Origin: Trichosporon coremiiforme
Taxonomy: Eukaryota; Basidiomycota; Tremellomycetes; Trichosporonales; Trichosporonaceae
Assembly: GCA_039545355.1 (NCBI GenBank)
Contig: BCJJ01000007.1
Span: forward strand, 1,688,168 to 1,752,167
Length of the DNA stretch: 64,000 bases
Direction of reading: 5' to 3'
Within the stretch, counting starts at the first letter, position 1. The number at the start of each line of letters is the position of its first letter. Both the position numbers and the translations under genes were made by a program. Shown piece by piece: positions 1-9,610 of the stretch. The notes beneath the pieces were generated by a model. That model had not been told where the DNA came from and did not search any database. It saw only the letters and a program-made list of their open reading frames with translations.

Positions 1-303
1 CGGGGCGAAGTATGCGAACTCTGGAACGGATTGTGTTCGGTGGGGCTTGGTGTAGTAGCTCATTGGTGAGCAGCAGGAGGTTCGGGACCGTGAAGGAGGC
101 ATGGAGAGACGGAAAGGAAGACAGCTGCTACGATCAGCAAGCTTTGATTCCGGGAATGTGTCAACTTGACACACATTGCCACCGTCACCAAACGCACCGA
201 AGCCTGCTTGCAGACCTGCTGCGAGTGATGGCAACATGGTAATCGAATGCATATGCATAGCTTCCACAATCCACAATTCTACAAGCAAGAAACAAGCAAC
301 GAG
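1..303. other. Sequence without a supported gene
   Basis: Short open frames exist on both strands but show no codon pattern, domain or paralogue in the window. Nothing is called here. Confidence 0.6.
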
Positions 304-927
304 CTAGTGTCCACACTTATACTTGCGCCTGAATCGGTTCTTAGCCCATCCCAGATCGCGACGAATCTTCTTCAACATGTGCGAGAGCCGTTCCAGTTCC
401 TCCGTCGTGAGCACGATATCCTCGAACTCGGCGGTCGTCTTGTGCGGGCTGTCATGATACGCGTTGATGCGGACGCGGTGAGCGTGCAAGTGTCCTTGGA
501 GCCATTCGAGGCATGCGTCGTACAGGCCGGCCGACTCGACGAGGTGCATCATGTCCTGGAACAGGCTCAGGTCGGTCGATGCGATGATCCCGTCCATCAG
601 AGCGTTCACGGACGCTTCGGCTTCACCCTCGAGCTCTGGGAGGTCGGGCTCGATATCGTCGGCGTTCAGCTCGTTCATGTCTTCGAGGAGCGCAGCGAAG
701 TCAGCTTCGGACGAAGTGTCGGGCACCGAGGTGGGTGGGGTGTCGAGCGGCTCGTCCGCAGCGTTCTCGATGACCTCTGAGACCGAGTCTACAGAAGCTG
801 TGGTTGTGTCCGTCTCGGATGCCGATGAATGGGCCAAGTCTGGAGAAGACAGAAGGGTCGAGGTTGGAGCCGTGGGCGACTCGGTCTCCTAGACCGCAGG
901 AAGGAGAGCGGCGAAAGAGCCAGGCAT
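304..927 (-). pseudogene. Lineage-specific acidic, helical hypothetical protein with an in-frame TAG
   Basis: No recognised family. A minus-strand frame runs from an ATG at 927 to the stop at 304 (207 codons) and is broken only by TAG at 889-891, after 12 codons. Downstream of the TAG the frame encodes a Ser/Thr/Asp-rich low-complexity N-terminus followed by helical, charged sequence ending in a basic tail (KNRFRRKYKCGH). The TAG could be a mutated CAG. It could also be the end of an intron, because the preceding bases are pyrimidine-rich and end in TAG. The same frame is open further upstream to 1122, so the true start is uncertain. It neighbours other helical orphan genes with similar lesions at 1.2, 5, 10 and 14 kb. 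Codon-like composition of the 304-835 part supports past or present coding. Confidence 0.45.
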
Positions 928-1218
928 TGGTGCAAGACAAGTTACTGAGTAAGAGTCGACGATTAAGACTTGATGTGGGTACTGGTTGTCTCTTTTCAGA
1001 GGGCAGCCCCGCGAGCGACGTCGACACAAGAAGTGGTTGAAGGTGGACAAGTGGACAGGTGGGAGGAGGGAAGATAACCTGCATCCCTGATCCATTCTTA
1101 TCCGCAACGTAACCCACGCCACCGAGCTGCAGAGTGGCTCATTTCAAGACCGACCCTCTGTCCATGCACTTAGAAGCTGAGCCCAGCTACGTATATGCAT
1201 GACTAATTGCTCTGCGGT

Positions 1219-1656
1219 CTACGTATCTGAGCGGACATTCCAAGCATGCATGACCTGCACACGCAGACGGTGCAGGGCATCGAGCTGCTTCTCCAGCTTG
1301 GCGTTGATGCGATTGAAATCCTCCTGCGCGCGCTTGAACTCCATGGCAGTGCAGATAGTGTCGAGTGTCTGCGTCGATGTCTCAAACGGGCCCTGGAAGC
1401 TCTCCCATTCGAACTGGAGCGCGGGCCGGTGCGTCTTCACGAAGAGCATGCCGGCGTCGAGCTTAGCTACACCTTGCTCCGTCTCTGCGAGCAGGGCAAG
1501 GATGCGCTCCCGACCGACAACTTCAGGCGGAGGGGGAGGTGTCGTGCTCTGCGGTGCCGGGGGCGGCGTACTAGGCCGGCGCCTGGGGATGGACTGGCTC
1601 GTTCATCGGTCGGAGTAAAGTCGAGAGATCGAGGTGGTGGTGTCGCAGAGCACAGT
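1219..1656 (-). pseudogene. Coiled-coil hypothetical fragment with an in-frame TGA
   Basis: No known family. The minus-strand frame begins after a plausible intron end (branch TACTAAT and acceptor GATAG around 1657-1672; donor GTGAGTTG at about 1695). It runs through a Pro-rich linker (TPPPPPEVVGRERI) into a helical segment with heptad-like spacing (ALLAETEQGVAKLDAG, then FKRAQEDFNRINAKLEKQLD) and stops at 1219. TGA at 1603-1605 interrupts it between the first 17 codons of this exon and the rest. No upstream exon with an ATG could be identified, so the gene is incomplete as seen. Either the gene is dead or the exon model is wrong. Confidence 0.35.
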
Positions 1657-1818
1657 GGGAGCCAGCTATCAGCTCATTAGTATAGATTCAACTCACAGAA
1701 GTCTACGTCCCCGAGCGCAACAGTCCTCCTGCGCGCGCACGCTTCTCTTACTGAGAAAAGGTAGGAGAGGGGCAAAAGTTGATCCGCACGACGCTATCTG
1801 ATTTCGGGTGGTCGGTCC

Positions 1819-1841
1819 CCACCTCCACCTCCACCTCCACA
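1819..1841. repeat. Hexanucleotide microsatellite (CCACCT)n
   Basis: About three and a half tandem copies of CCACCT lie in the 1657-1920 spacer upstream of the tRNA-Glu gene. No other feature is seen in that spacer. Confidence 0.8.
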
Positions 1842-1920
1842 CCGGCACCCCATTCTATATCTCCCATGTCACAAAAACATTACCTCATCTTGCATCGATG
1901 CACGAAGAGGAGCAAAAGAA

Positions 1921-2018
1921 TTCTCCGCCAGGGAGTCGAACCCTGCTCTATCGCGATCACTGGAAACCAGGAACTCTCTCTTGAGAGGCGATTATACTAA
2001 CCGATATACTAGCGAAGA
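1921..2018 (-). tRNA. tRNA-Glu(CTC) with intron
   Basis: Cloverleaf on the minus strand. Acceptor stem TCTTCGC pairs with GCGGAGA, T-stem CAGGG/CCCTG, T-loop TTCGACT, anticodon stem ATCGC/GCGAT. The anticodon CTC is at 1983-1985. About 27 nt of intron sit one base after the anticodon. Discriminator base is A. The exons match the copy at 15242-15339, while the introns differ. Confidence 0.9.
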
Positions 2019-3438
2019 GACGCTTCGACGAGCTGTTGGTAGGTTCCGCGCGAAACGTATTTCAACAGTTGCTGAACCCAATTTCTGCGACGAACGGCTC
2101 TAGGGCTCGCTGCATAGTACTCACAAAGTTATCATGGTAGTGCGGGTGACGTGGCAATGTCTGTTCTGTAATGGGCTGGTCGTGAAGCGGAGATTTGCGA
2201 GCTCAAGCCCCATGGGGGAAGGAGGAACTCGTCGGTGGGCACAAGCGGACGTCGTTCGGGTCGCTACTTGACCGTGGCATGTGGTGCGAGTGTCAAGACC
2301 TTTCAGAAGTGCCTTGTATCGTGGAGCAGGAACAGCTATTGCGGCCGTCAACACGAGGGCGTGGTGTCACATGGTCGCTGCGACCCTCCTTTGCTTCGTG
2401 TCGGTGGTGATGCCTAACGGGGTTTGGGTATCAGGTCTCGTGCTGCACACTCCCTGCCGGCAACCTTGGTGGCAGGTACCGGGCTTCGAAACTGGCTATC
2501 GGAGTCCATATGCTCTCTGAGGCGCCGAGGCGCCGAGAGGAAAGGTCGTTGTGTCCGGAAAGCGATGCGGCTGAGGCTGAAAACCTTGGTCTGTAAGTTA
2601 CCGAGATTGGTGTTACCGTCACCTGATAAGGTCAGGGACGATTAGCGGCGTCGGCTTTCGCTCCTCCGGGGCAGTTCGGTCCGCTTGGCAGAGCCATGTT
2701 GATCACACGCTTGTCTCTTCACGGGAGAGCCTCAGCGATCTGGCAAAATGTATGCTGTATTAGGCAGTCGGCGAGAAGCGCGTCCCCCCCGCCCTCTCCC
2801 CCGGGGTAACCACCGCGGTAGCGGAGCCTCTGCGCCGAGCCATACCTCTGGCGTGTGGAGCATGAACCTATGATTAAGACGTTGTTGATGCTACGAAAGT
2901 ACGCGGTACGTCATCTCGTAGACTGCGGCGATAGGAAGGGGGCAGTCGGACAAACAAGCCGGACATGGGAATGGGCATCCCTGGAAAACGGCAACACCTG
3001 CTATGACTCGATGCCAGGCATGCCAGGGGAATGCAGCAACACATGGTCAGGCATTAACTTCACGCGTTCCTAAAGGTGAAGCCAGGGAATCGGGAGCGGG
3101 GCCGCGTGCTCAGATAGGTCTGCGCACTGGGGCGTGCGTGCACGAGTGTAGGGACTGGGGATAACATGAGGCCGGCTATGCCGATTTATCGGCGGCAGGA
3201 CGGCACCCTTGCTGAAAAGTTAACGTATTCAGCTTGCACCGACACCGCCTGACGTCGAAAACAACTGGCACTGGCGCGGCTCAATTTCCAAACACCGAGG
3301 AAACCAGGTGCGGTGACTTCGCGTCGTCATACCGTCCAAAGCCCGAAGGTGCCTTCCACTCTCAGAGGCAGGGACTTCAGAGTGATGGGACACAAGGGAG
3401 CTAAGCAGACTCCATGACGCTGCCGTGCCGCTCTCATC
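2019..3438. other. Long spacer without a supported gene
   Basis: 1.4 kb with only short unsupported open frames on both strands. No paralogue of the window's families, tRNA or repeat was recognised. Confidence 0.55.
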
Positions 3439-4273
3439 ATGTGGTACAACTGCACATTTCCTCAGAACGAAACCCTCAACGACGCCTGCCGCTCGTCCGG
3501 TAACACGAAGACCTCTGCGGACCAGGGCGTCAGCGCCTGTTTTCTGGGTGTAGGCAATGCGACACATTTCAACCAGTGCGTCGGTACACGGGGAAACGTA
3601 ACGGACGTGAAGTACCTGCAGGATTGGTCGAACGGCGCCGGCGTCGGCGTCTGCTGGGTCGGAGTCGGCCGCGCGTCCGCACCGTTCCAAGGAGTTCAGC
3701 TGGACAACGCTATTCTGCCTGGGTCTGATGGTTCTCAACTGCGTTGTTGCGCAAGTTGAGCCCGAAAAGGACCCGACGTGTACCAGGTTTGTTGCGGACG
3801 ATAAGAGCACCTGGCATCTTAACGCCGAAACACAACACGTTGTGGTCTCGAATGGTCTTGGCTGCTCCTCTGGCCTGTCTCACCCGTGTCTGATGGGCAT
3901 GGAGAACAGAAGCCTCTACTTCGAGCCGATTTGGGCTTCGGACAGTCCCGAGGGGCCAATTTCTGTCACTGGCGACTTCAAGAGCCTCGACCGTCCCGAA
4001 GGGCGGGCCATTGCCGACAAAGTCTCCATCCCGTTCGTCCCTGACGAGTTCCCAGTCCCATCCGGACCTATCGGGATTGTTGTGGCCAAGACCAAGGCTG
4101 CTACAGTCCCTGAACGTTCAGTGACTGTAACAGCGACACAAACACTTGCGTACAAGAGGGACGTAACCGTTCCCGAGGTCAGTGGCCGGTATTACTCCAC
4201 CACGACAAAGTACCAGGGAAAACCCGCTGAGGGCCAACGAAACAATGTCTGCGTGGAAGCTCGAGGACGATAG
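3439..4273 (+). pseudogene. MWYNCTF-family copy A, decayed
   Basis: First of five genes in the window sharing one architecture. The N-terminal module begins MWYNCTFPQN and carries Asn-glycosylation sequons and GNVTDV. A hydrophobic stretch ending VVAQ follows, then a module with the signature C-T-x-F-x-x-D-D-x-x-x-W-x-L. The two modules are in different frames (+1 up to about 3620, +2 from about 3700). Compared with B and C, one of the paired cysteines near residue 17 is Arg, the Cys before YLQDW is deleted, and the 3' part lacks the NCKNGT motif, with text there that looks frame-shifted. A 73-nt GTCGAAC...TTCAG segment would restore the module frame if it were an intron, but the donor is not canonical. 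Function is unknown; secreted or surface location is inferred from sequons. Confidence 0.6.
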
Positions 4274-4490
4274 CAGCAACAAGTCGTCGAGTACTGGCTG
4301 AGAATCTGCGAGCCACTTGGACATCCTTGCAACATCACCCTCGCCGATGCACAGGGGATGAACAATGCATATTCTTATGTCCAAGTCATCCTGTGTTCCT
4401 GTATGTAACCTGAAGCACATCGTCGCCATCCAAGCTCGGACGGTGTACAGCAGACAGCAGAGGCTACCTTGTGAGGAGAATAGCGCTGCG

Positions 4491-5851
4491 CTACAGCCCA
4501 TTGGAAGACTTCCCACCCTTCTCTCCACGAAGGCGGCGGATGCAGCTGTCGACAACGTAGAGCAGTTTCTCCATCTCTGTCTTGCTTAAGAGCGGGAAAT
4601 CGGCCGTGATAGGGGAGAGCTCCCGAGGGGAAGCGCCCTTCGTCGACTTCTGCAGCGCCGCGCAGTCCAGCGCCGCCTCAGAGAGAAGCCTTCTCCCACA
4701 GAAGAAAGCTCTTCGGCGAGCTCGTTCATGAAGTCGACGTGCCATTGGAGGTCTTCTCGGAGAAGGGTGAGGCGGGGTCGGGTAAGTGGATGACTCTCGG
4801 TCACGGCGTAGTACCATTTGTTGCTGAGACGAAATGCGAGCCGGTGGTCGTCCAGCCTCCCGCCAAGGTCCAGCACACGTTGGAGGTTTATGGTGGGCAG
4901 CTTGTCTTCACTCTCGACATAGTCTGATCCTGCCGAACTAGAGGACGCACATTCACTTTGGCTTTGAGATGCTTTGATCTTCTGCTTAGAGGTACGCTGC
5001 TTAGGGGTACGCTGCCTGGGGATAAGCTGCTCGGGGGTAGGCTACTTGGCGGCGGGCTGCTTAGGGGTAGGCTGCTCGGGGGTAGTCTGCTTGATGTCTT
5101 GCTCCTGGATCTTAGCCCTGAGCTCCACATTCGTGGACCGAAGGTGCTGGTTGTCGCGGTTCAAGAAGTCGAGTTTCGACTCGAGGAGCTGCTTCTGCGA
5201 TGCAGCCGTGGCGAGCTCGTTACGCAGCCAGATCGTCTCTGCCCTAGACTCCGTGGGCTCATCATTGGCTCCAGTGGCGGCGAGTTGCTTGCGCAGGCGG
5301 TCGGTTTCCGCGTTGAACTGGTGTAGGTCCCTGTCGGTGCTTGCAAGTGCGTTGCGTGCATGTTGGAGATGCTCCTGCAGCTGCGTGACCTTCATCACCA
5401 GGGGGCCATTCTTCTGCACTGCTTTCTCCCAGTTCAGCTCGCTGTCTTCCTTGCTGAACTCGGCTGCTTGGAGACGCTGTGCCAGAGAGACGACTTGCTC
5501 TCAGAGGGCGTCAAGTTCGGTTGTGCTTGTTTCAGGTCCATATTGCGTGGGCTTGGCATTGTGGAGCGAGACTTCGTCCACGGTGTCCGCGGTTTGCATG
5601 TTGTCCGCGGTCTGTTCGATTTCCAGACACTTGGGCTTATCGGACTCTCCGACAGCGGCAAGAGTGCATTCAGGGGCGGTGGCCGCTATCATCGCCTGCG
5701 CGTGAGGCAAATCGTCGCGGAGAGCCGAAATGACTCCATAGCTGACGGCATTCTTCAGCTCGGCTACTTGCAGGCGATCTTGCAGATTGCGAGTTGAGTG
5801 AATCGCGCCGTCGGGAGGGGAAGGACGATCGGGAGACAGCACAGATGCCAC
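4491..5851 (-). pseudogene. Coiled-coil protein gene with three lesions
   Basis: One minus-strand gene is visible as a chain of fragments in register. From ATG 5851 the frame runs to TGA 5501-5503, continues as strong coiled-coil (LAQRLQAAEFSKEDSELNW, LRNELATAASQKQLLESKL) to TAG 5042-5044, then through a degenerate TPEQ/TPKQ pentapeptide repeat and a conserved-looking helical region (LDDHRLAFRLSNKWYYAVTE, LQWHVDFMNELAEELSS). Near 4670-4690 it must change frame to reach the C-terminus (SEAALDCAALQKSTKGASP to stop 4491). Removing the stops by GT-AG introns does not work at either site. Both stops could come from CAG or CGA by one C-to-T change; at 5042 the repeat register predicts Gln. Read as a recently inactivated gene; no known family. 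Confidence 0.6.
4983..5092. repeat. Degenerate 15-bp tandem repeat inside the coiled-coil pseudogene
   Basis: Imperfect copies of a 15-bp unit (GCTGCTTAGGGGTAC-like on the + strand) encode TPEQ/TPKQ-type pentapeptides on the minus strand. One unit carries the TAG at 5042-5044. Confidence 0.7.
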
Positions 5852-6663
5852 GAAGGCTGAGAGCAGGTCTCCTAAGCCATGCTCCCGTTGTCTGTTGAAG
5901 GAGTGACAGACATGGGGAAGAGTGATCGGTGGAGGAGCAGTGAATGCGCGCTGTCGGAGAGTTGTTCGAACGGATCTGGGCCGAGAACTAAGAAGCAGAA
6001 TGGGGTCCGATGAGGCGAGACACCATGTTACACAACTAAGAATGGTCTGAACAGGATCAAAGAAGGAATGATGGTGAAGAGTAGACTGTCTACGAGGAGT
6101 GAGAAAGCAATCGAGGTAGGAAGGAGGGGTGGGTGCAGGGCGTCGCGTCAGGGGCAGATCGCGGGATCTAACCCTCCGACTTCAATAACATCAGACAAGC
6201 GCCCTCGGACGAAGAGCTTCCTCGACCTATGAAGGTGCCTTCTGTGGACAGACATCTGGCGACCACAGCACTCACGACAGATGCCGAGACCAGGAGCTGG
6301 TAACATCGGACCGTCATCTATGGAACTCCGATCAGTGAGGTCTTCAGGGTGGCTGATAGAGCTACCCGAGATTCGGCATACGATACCCTCCGACTGACGA
6401 CTAGAACGCCGACATTAAACGATGTCACTACCTTCTCGTGGTGGGAACGCTCGCAAGGTCCAGAGAGAATCTGGGGCATGGTGGTTCACTTGGTATCCTT
6501 GTCATGGGTACCAGTCACATGCCTGCTACCCCTTCCGTCTCTCAGCGTACAGCCATTGACTTCGAAACATCGGGTATGAGCTTAATCAGGAGCGCTGGTG
6601 GAGATCCAATGTTTACCGGACCAAGATGGGCACGACACCTGACTTGGAACCGCCCAGTCAACG
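5852..6663. other. Spacer without a supported gene
   Basis: Lies between the divergent 5' ends of the coiled-coil pseudogene and MWYNCTF copy B. Only short unsupported open frames are present. Confidence 0.5.
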
Positions 6664-7532
6664 ATGTGGTACAATTGCACCTTTCCCCAGAACGACACCC
6701 TCAACAGTGCGTGCTGCCTAGCCGGTAATGTCACCAGTGCTGTCCAGCACATAACAAGCGCATGTTCGCACGGCATCGGCAACGCTACGCAGTTCAACGA
6801 ATGTCTGATGGAGAAGGGCAACGTGACGGACGTCAGATGTTACCTGCAAGACTGGTCGAACAAACCCTCAAGCTCCGCTTCACGGTCTGCTTCACCAGAT
6901 CCCCAGGCTGGGCGTCTCTCGTCTGCGTCTGGCTCCTGTTTCTGACCGGTGTCTGCGGACAGGTTCCGCCAGCGAAAGACCCGGTGTGCACCCAGTTCGT
7001 CCCCGATGACCAGGGTACTTGGAACCTCACCGCCGAGACATACCACGTCATAATGTCAATGGCAATCGGCTGCGGCGCTGGGTTAAACGGCTGCATGCTG
7101 ACCATGGAGGACCGAAGCCTCTACTTCGAGTTGGTGTGGGCTGCCGAAGGACCGGAGGGACCCGTGCCCGTTACTGGTAACTTCCACGACCTGCCTCTGC
7201 CAAAGGCCCGCGCCTTTGCGGACAGGGTGTACATCCCTTACATTCCGGACGCACTACCTGTCGCCTCGGGGCATGATGGTCTCACTGCGGCCAAGACGAA
7301 CGCCGTCATCATCACTGGCGTCTTCCGCAACTGCAAGAACGGCACTACCGAAGTCCGCGGCAATGTCACCGTCCCCGAGGCGAGAGGGCTGTACTACTTA
7401 CCACCTGGACGAAGGCCGCTCCACATACTGGACCAGAACCGCAGTACAATGAGACCATGCCCTTCTGGCAGTTTCAAGATGATGGAGGCGAGTAATAATA
7501 CAGCTCGCTCCCTCGGGATCTGTAGTTTCTAG
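6664..7532 (+). pseudogene. MWYNCTF-family copy B, frame-disrupted
   Basis: N-terminal module MWYNCTFPQNDTLNSACC with sequons and GNVTDVRCYLQDWSN is in frame +1. The hydrophobic segment (LVCVWLLFLTGVCGQV) and second module (DPVCTQFVPDDQGTWNL, PEGPVPVTGNF, NCKNGTTEVRGNVTVPEARG) are in frame +3. The switch lies at about 6860-6910, the same linker as in copies A and C. A 44-nt GTCGAAC...CACCAG segment has the right length to be an intron but lacks a consensus donor and branch point. A second shift follows GLYY near 7400, where copy C reads on as FTTVETGG and B loses one base. Function unknown; probably glycosylated if made. Confidence 0.6.
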
Positions 7533-7916
7533 TATGAAGTGCTGGGCTGTGGGGCATTCAAAACAATAACTCGCGATCCTCGATGCGACTTTGGGTCTAC
7601 AGTTCTTGGATGGCTTGCTCCTAGGCACCACCCGGATCGGGAAAGCCTGTGACGAGTGTAGTAGCAAGCGACAACTGGAACTTAGGCAAGACCAAGACTG
7701 CACAGCCGGTGGTGCTTATCGTGAGAATAACGCAAGAGTCGCCAGACCATGTTCATCACCTGACTGAAATCCGACGTCACCAAATTCTGAAACCTCGGTG
7801 TTGAGCTTAACCACACCGGTGATTTTGAGCCGTGGACTGTTCATCCACCGGCTATGACTCTGGACCAGCGAAGTCATGCTCATCATACATACCCCACCCC
7901 TCTTACATCTGACAGC
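7533..7916. other. Spacer between MWYNCTF copies B and C
   Basis: Contains the presumed promoter of copy C. No other feature was recognised. Confidence 0.5.
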
Positions 7917-8704
7917 ATGTGGTACAACAGCACCTTTACCACAAACGCTACGCTCAACGCTGCGTGCTGTCCGTCCGGCAACGCCACAACCGCCCTCGAC
8001 GGGCGTTCCAGCGCCTGCCTCCTCGGCATAGGGAACGCAACGGACTTCAACCACTGCCTCACCAAGCGCGGAAATGTGACCGACGTCAAGTGTTACGTGC
8101 AAGGTTTCTCGAACACGCCGCCCGAGCGCTGGGGAGGAAGCCATCGCTAGGCTGGCTCCCGCTGACATGTGTCGCCCTTCTGCTGCTCGGCGGCGTCAGT
8201 GGTCAGCTGAAACAGGACCCCGTCTGCACCTCCTTCGTCCCCGACGATCAGAGCAAGTGGTATCTGACCACCGAGATGCCGCACCTTCTCACTGGGAACG
8301 CCGAGTTCTGCTCCCGAGTCCACCACTCGCCCTGCCTCACGTCCATGTCCGAGAGGCGCTTCTACTTCCAGCCGCTCTGGGTCGCCGAGGGCGGCATACC
8401 CGTTACGGGTGACTATAAGGCACTGAACTTGCCCTCCGACCAGGACTTCGCTGAACGCGTTTGGGTCCCCATCGTACGCGACAGGTTCCCTTTCCCTGTA
8501 GGCTACTGGGGACTGCTGGCCGTTCAGACTGCTGGAGTCATCATACCCGGCACCTATCACGACTGCAAGAACGGGACAGAGTACCGCAGCAACGTTTCTG
8601 TTCCTGCGGCGAGAGGCCTGTACTACTTCACCACGGTCGAGACTGGAGGGTCATCGACAGGACCGGCGTACAACGAGACACTGTCCTCTCAGCATGAGGA
8701 TTAG
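7917..8704 (+). CDS. MWYNCTF-family copy C (frame change in the linker)
   Basis: N-terminal module MWYNSTFTTNATLNAACC with GIGNATDFNHC and GNVTDVKCYVQ is in one frame up to TAG at 8148-8150. The hydrophobic segment (WLPLTCVALLLLGGVSGQ) and the second module (DPVCTSFVPDDQSKWYL, NCKNGTEYRSNVSVPAARG) are in the previous frame and end at 8704. The second module has no further lesion, so C is the best preserved of the upstream trio. GTTTCTCGAAC...CGCTAG (47 nt, ending at the TAG) would join the frames if spliced, but the donor is weak. Alternatives are a frameshift inherited by A-C or ribosomal frameshifting. An in-frame upstream ATG exists at 7854; 7917 is preferred because all family members start at MWYN or MGMWYN. 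Function unknown. Confidence 0.55.
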
Positions 8705-8821
8705 TGCCTTGATTCGATGCATGTGACTCAATGCTTGGCCGTACTTGCGGCGCCGCTTGCAGAGTCAGGGAGGGAGAATGGGGCTGTTTCGTGGGACGAC
8801 TGCATTCCTGAAATTCCACAA

Positions 8822-9299
8822 TCACAGCTCAGTAATGGTCCAGTTCATGACGGACGGGCACAACTGGCAGTCTGACATGTGAACCGGCCCGCCAAGCTTG
8901 AAGGGATCGATACAAAGGGTCCCCCTCGGCGACGCGTAGCGGATGACCTGGTAGGCGTCGTCGTAGAACCACGTCGCAATGGCGCAGTCACCGAGCGACA
9001 AGAGACCGCTGATACTGCGCAGGCAGCGTGGGGGGTCGGTCTCGTCCAGCCGGATCTCGGTGCCGCGCCAGTCAAAGACCTGCGAGGGGATCGGGTACCC
9101 GTTTGTTTTCTCGCAGGGGAATCTCCCTGTCAGCGGCTTTGGCGGACACGACATACGTGTGGGTTATGATGGGGCCGTTGTGTCCGTTGCCGGGAGTATT
9201 CCTCCCGTCGAGGCAGTACGAGGTGTCGCCGTTGGGATGCAGCGTGATGACGGCTGCTTGAACAGTGGCGAAGAGAGCAGTGAGCAGGAAGAGAGACAT
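8822..9299 (-). CDS. Secreted ricin-fold (beta-trefoil) lectin-like protein
   Basis: Model: exons 9299-9157 and 9122-8822, 147 residues. The N-terminus is a signal peptide (MSLFLLTALFATVQA). The mature part has repeats of the type I-x-L-x-x-x-x-x-x-C-L-D followed by a Cys and an aromatic: TLHPNGDTSYCLDGRN, GTEIRLDETDPPRCL, and TLCIDPF with CPSVMNWT. This is the layout of ricin-type carbohydrate-binding domains, though the QxW motifs are degenerate and only about one domain is present. The intron is 34 nt with a perfect GTATGT donor and a GCTGAC branch, but the acceptor must be GAG to keep frame; using the earlier CAG breaks it. Sugar binding is inferred, not shown. There is no catalytic domain. 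Confidence 0.6.
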
Positions 9300-9610
9300 G
9301 ATGCGTTGGTGGGATGCGGAGTGAGTCCTCGGCGTACATGTGCTCGGCGGTTCGGTGATCGAAGGTGGGCTGCTCGGCGGCTCCGTGATCGATCCCCGTC
9401 GCTTGCGGTTGGAGCTCGGATCCGCAGAGCTTGATTCTCTAGATATGCTGTGCAGAGACGGTATTCACGTTCGAAACTGACGTCAGATGGGTCAGATGCG
9501 GCCATCTTATCAGTGGGCTTGGACCCTGAATAGGGCAGGATCAAAACATGCATGGTCATGTGATGACCCAGAGCTACTGTGATCGGGCGAAGCCTATCGG
9601 AGCTGTCGGG
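9300..9610. other. Spacer, promoter side of the lectin-like gene
   Basis: No gene or repeat seen. Confidence 0.5.

Noticed and set aside
5495..5510. Intron removing the TGA at 5501
   Set aside because: No GT donor close upstream and AG downstream with a workable length and frame.
6840..6920. Classical -1 frameshift slippery heptamer in MWYNCTF copies B and C
   Set aside because: No X XXY YYZ heptamer in the zero frame was found in either linker, so programmed -1 shifting is only a remote option.
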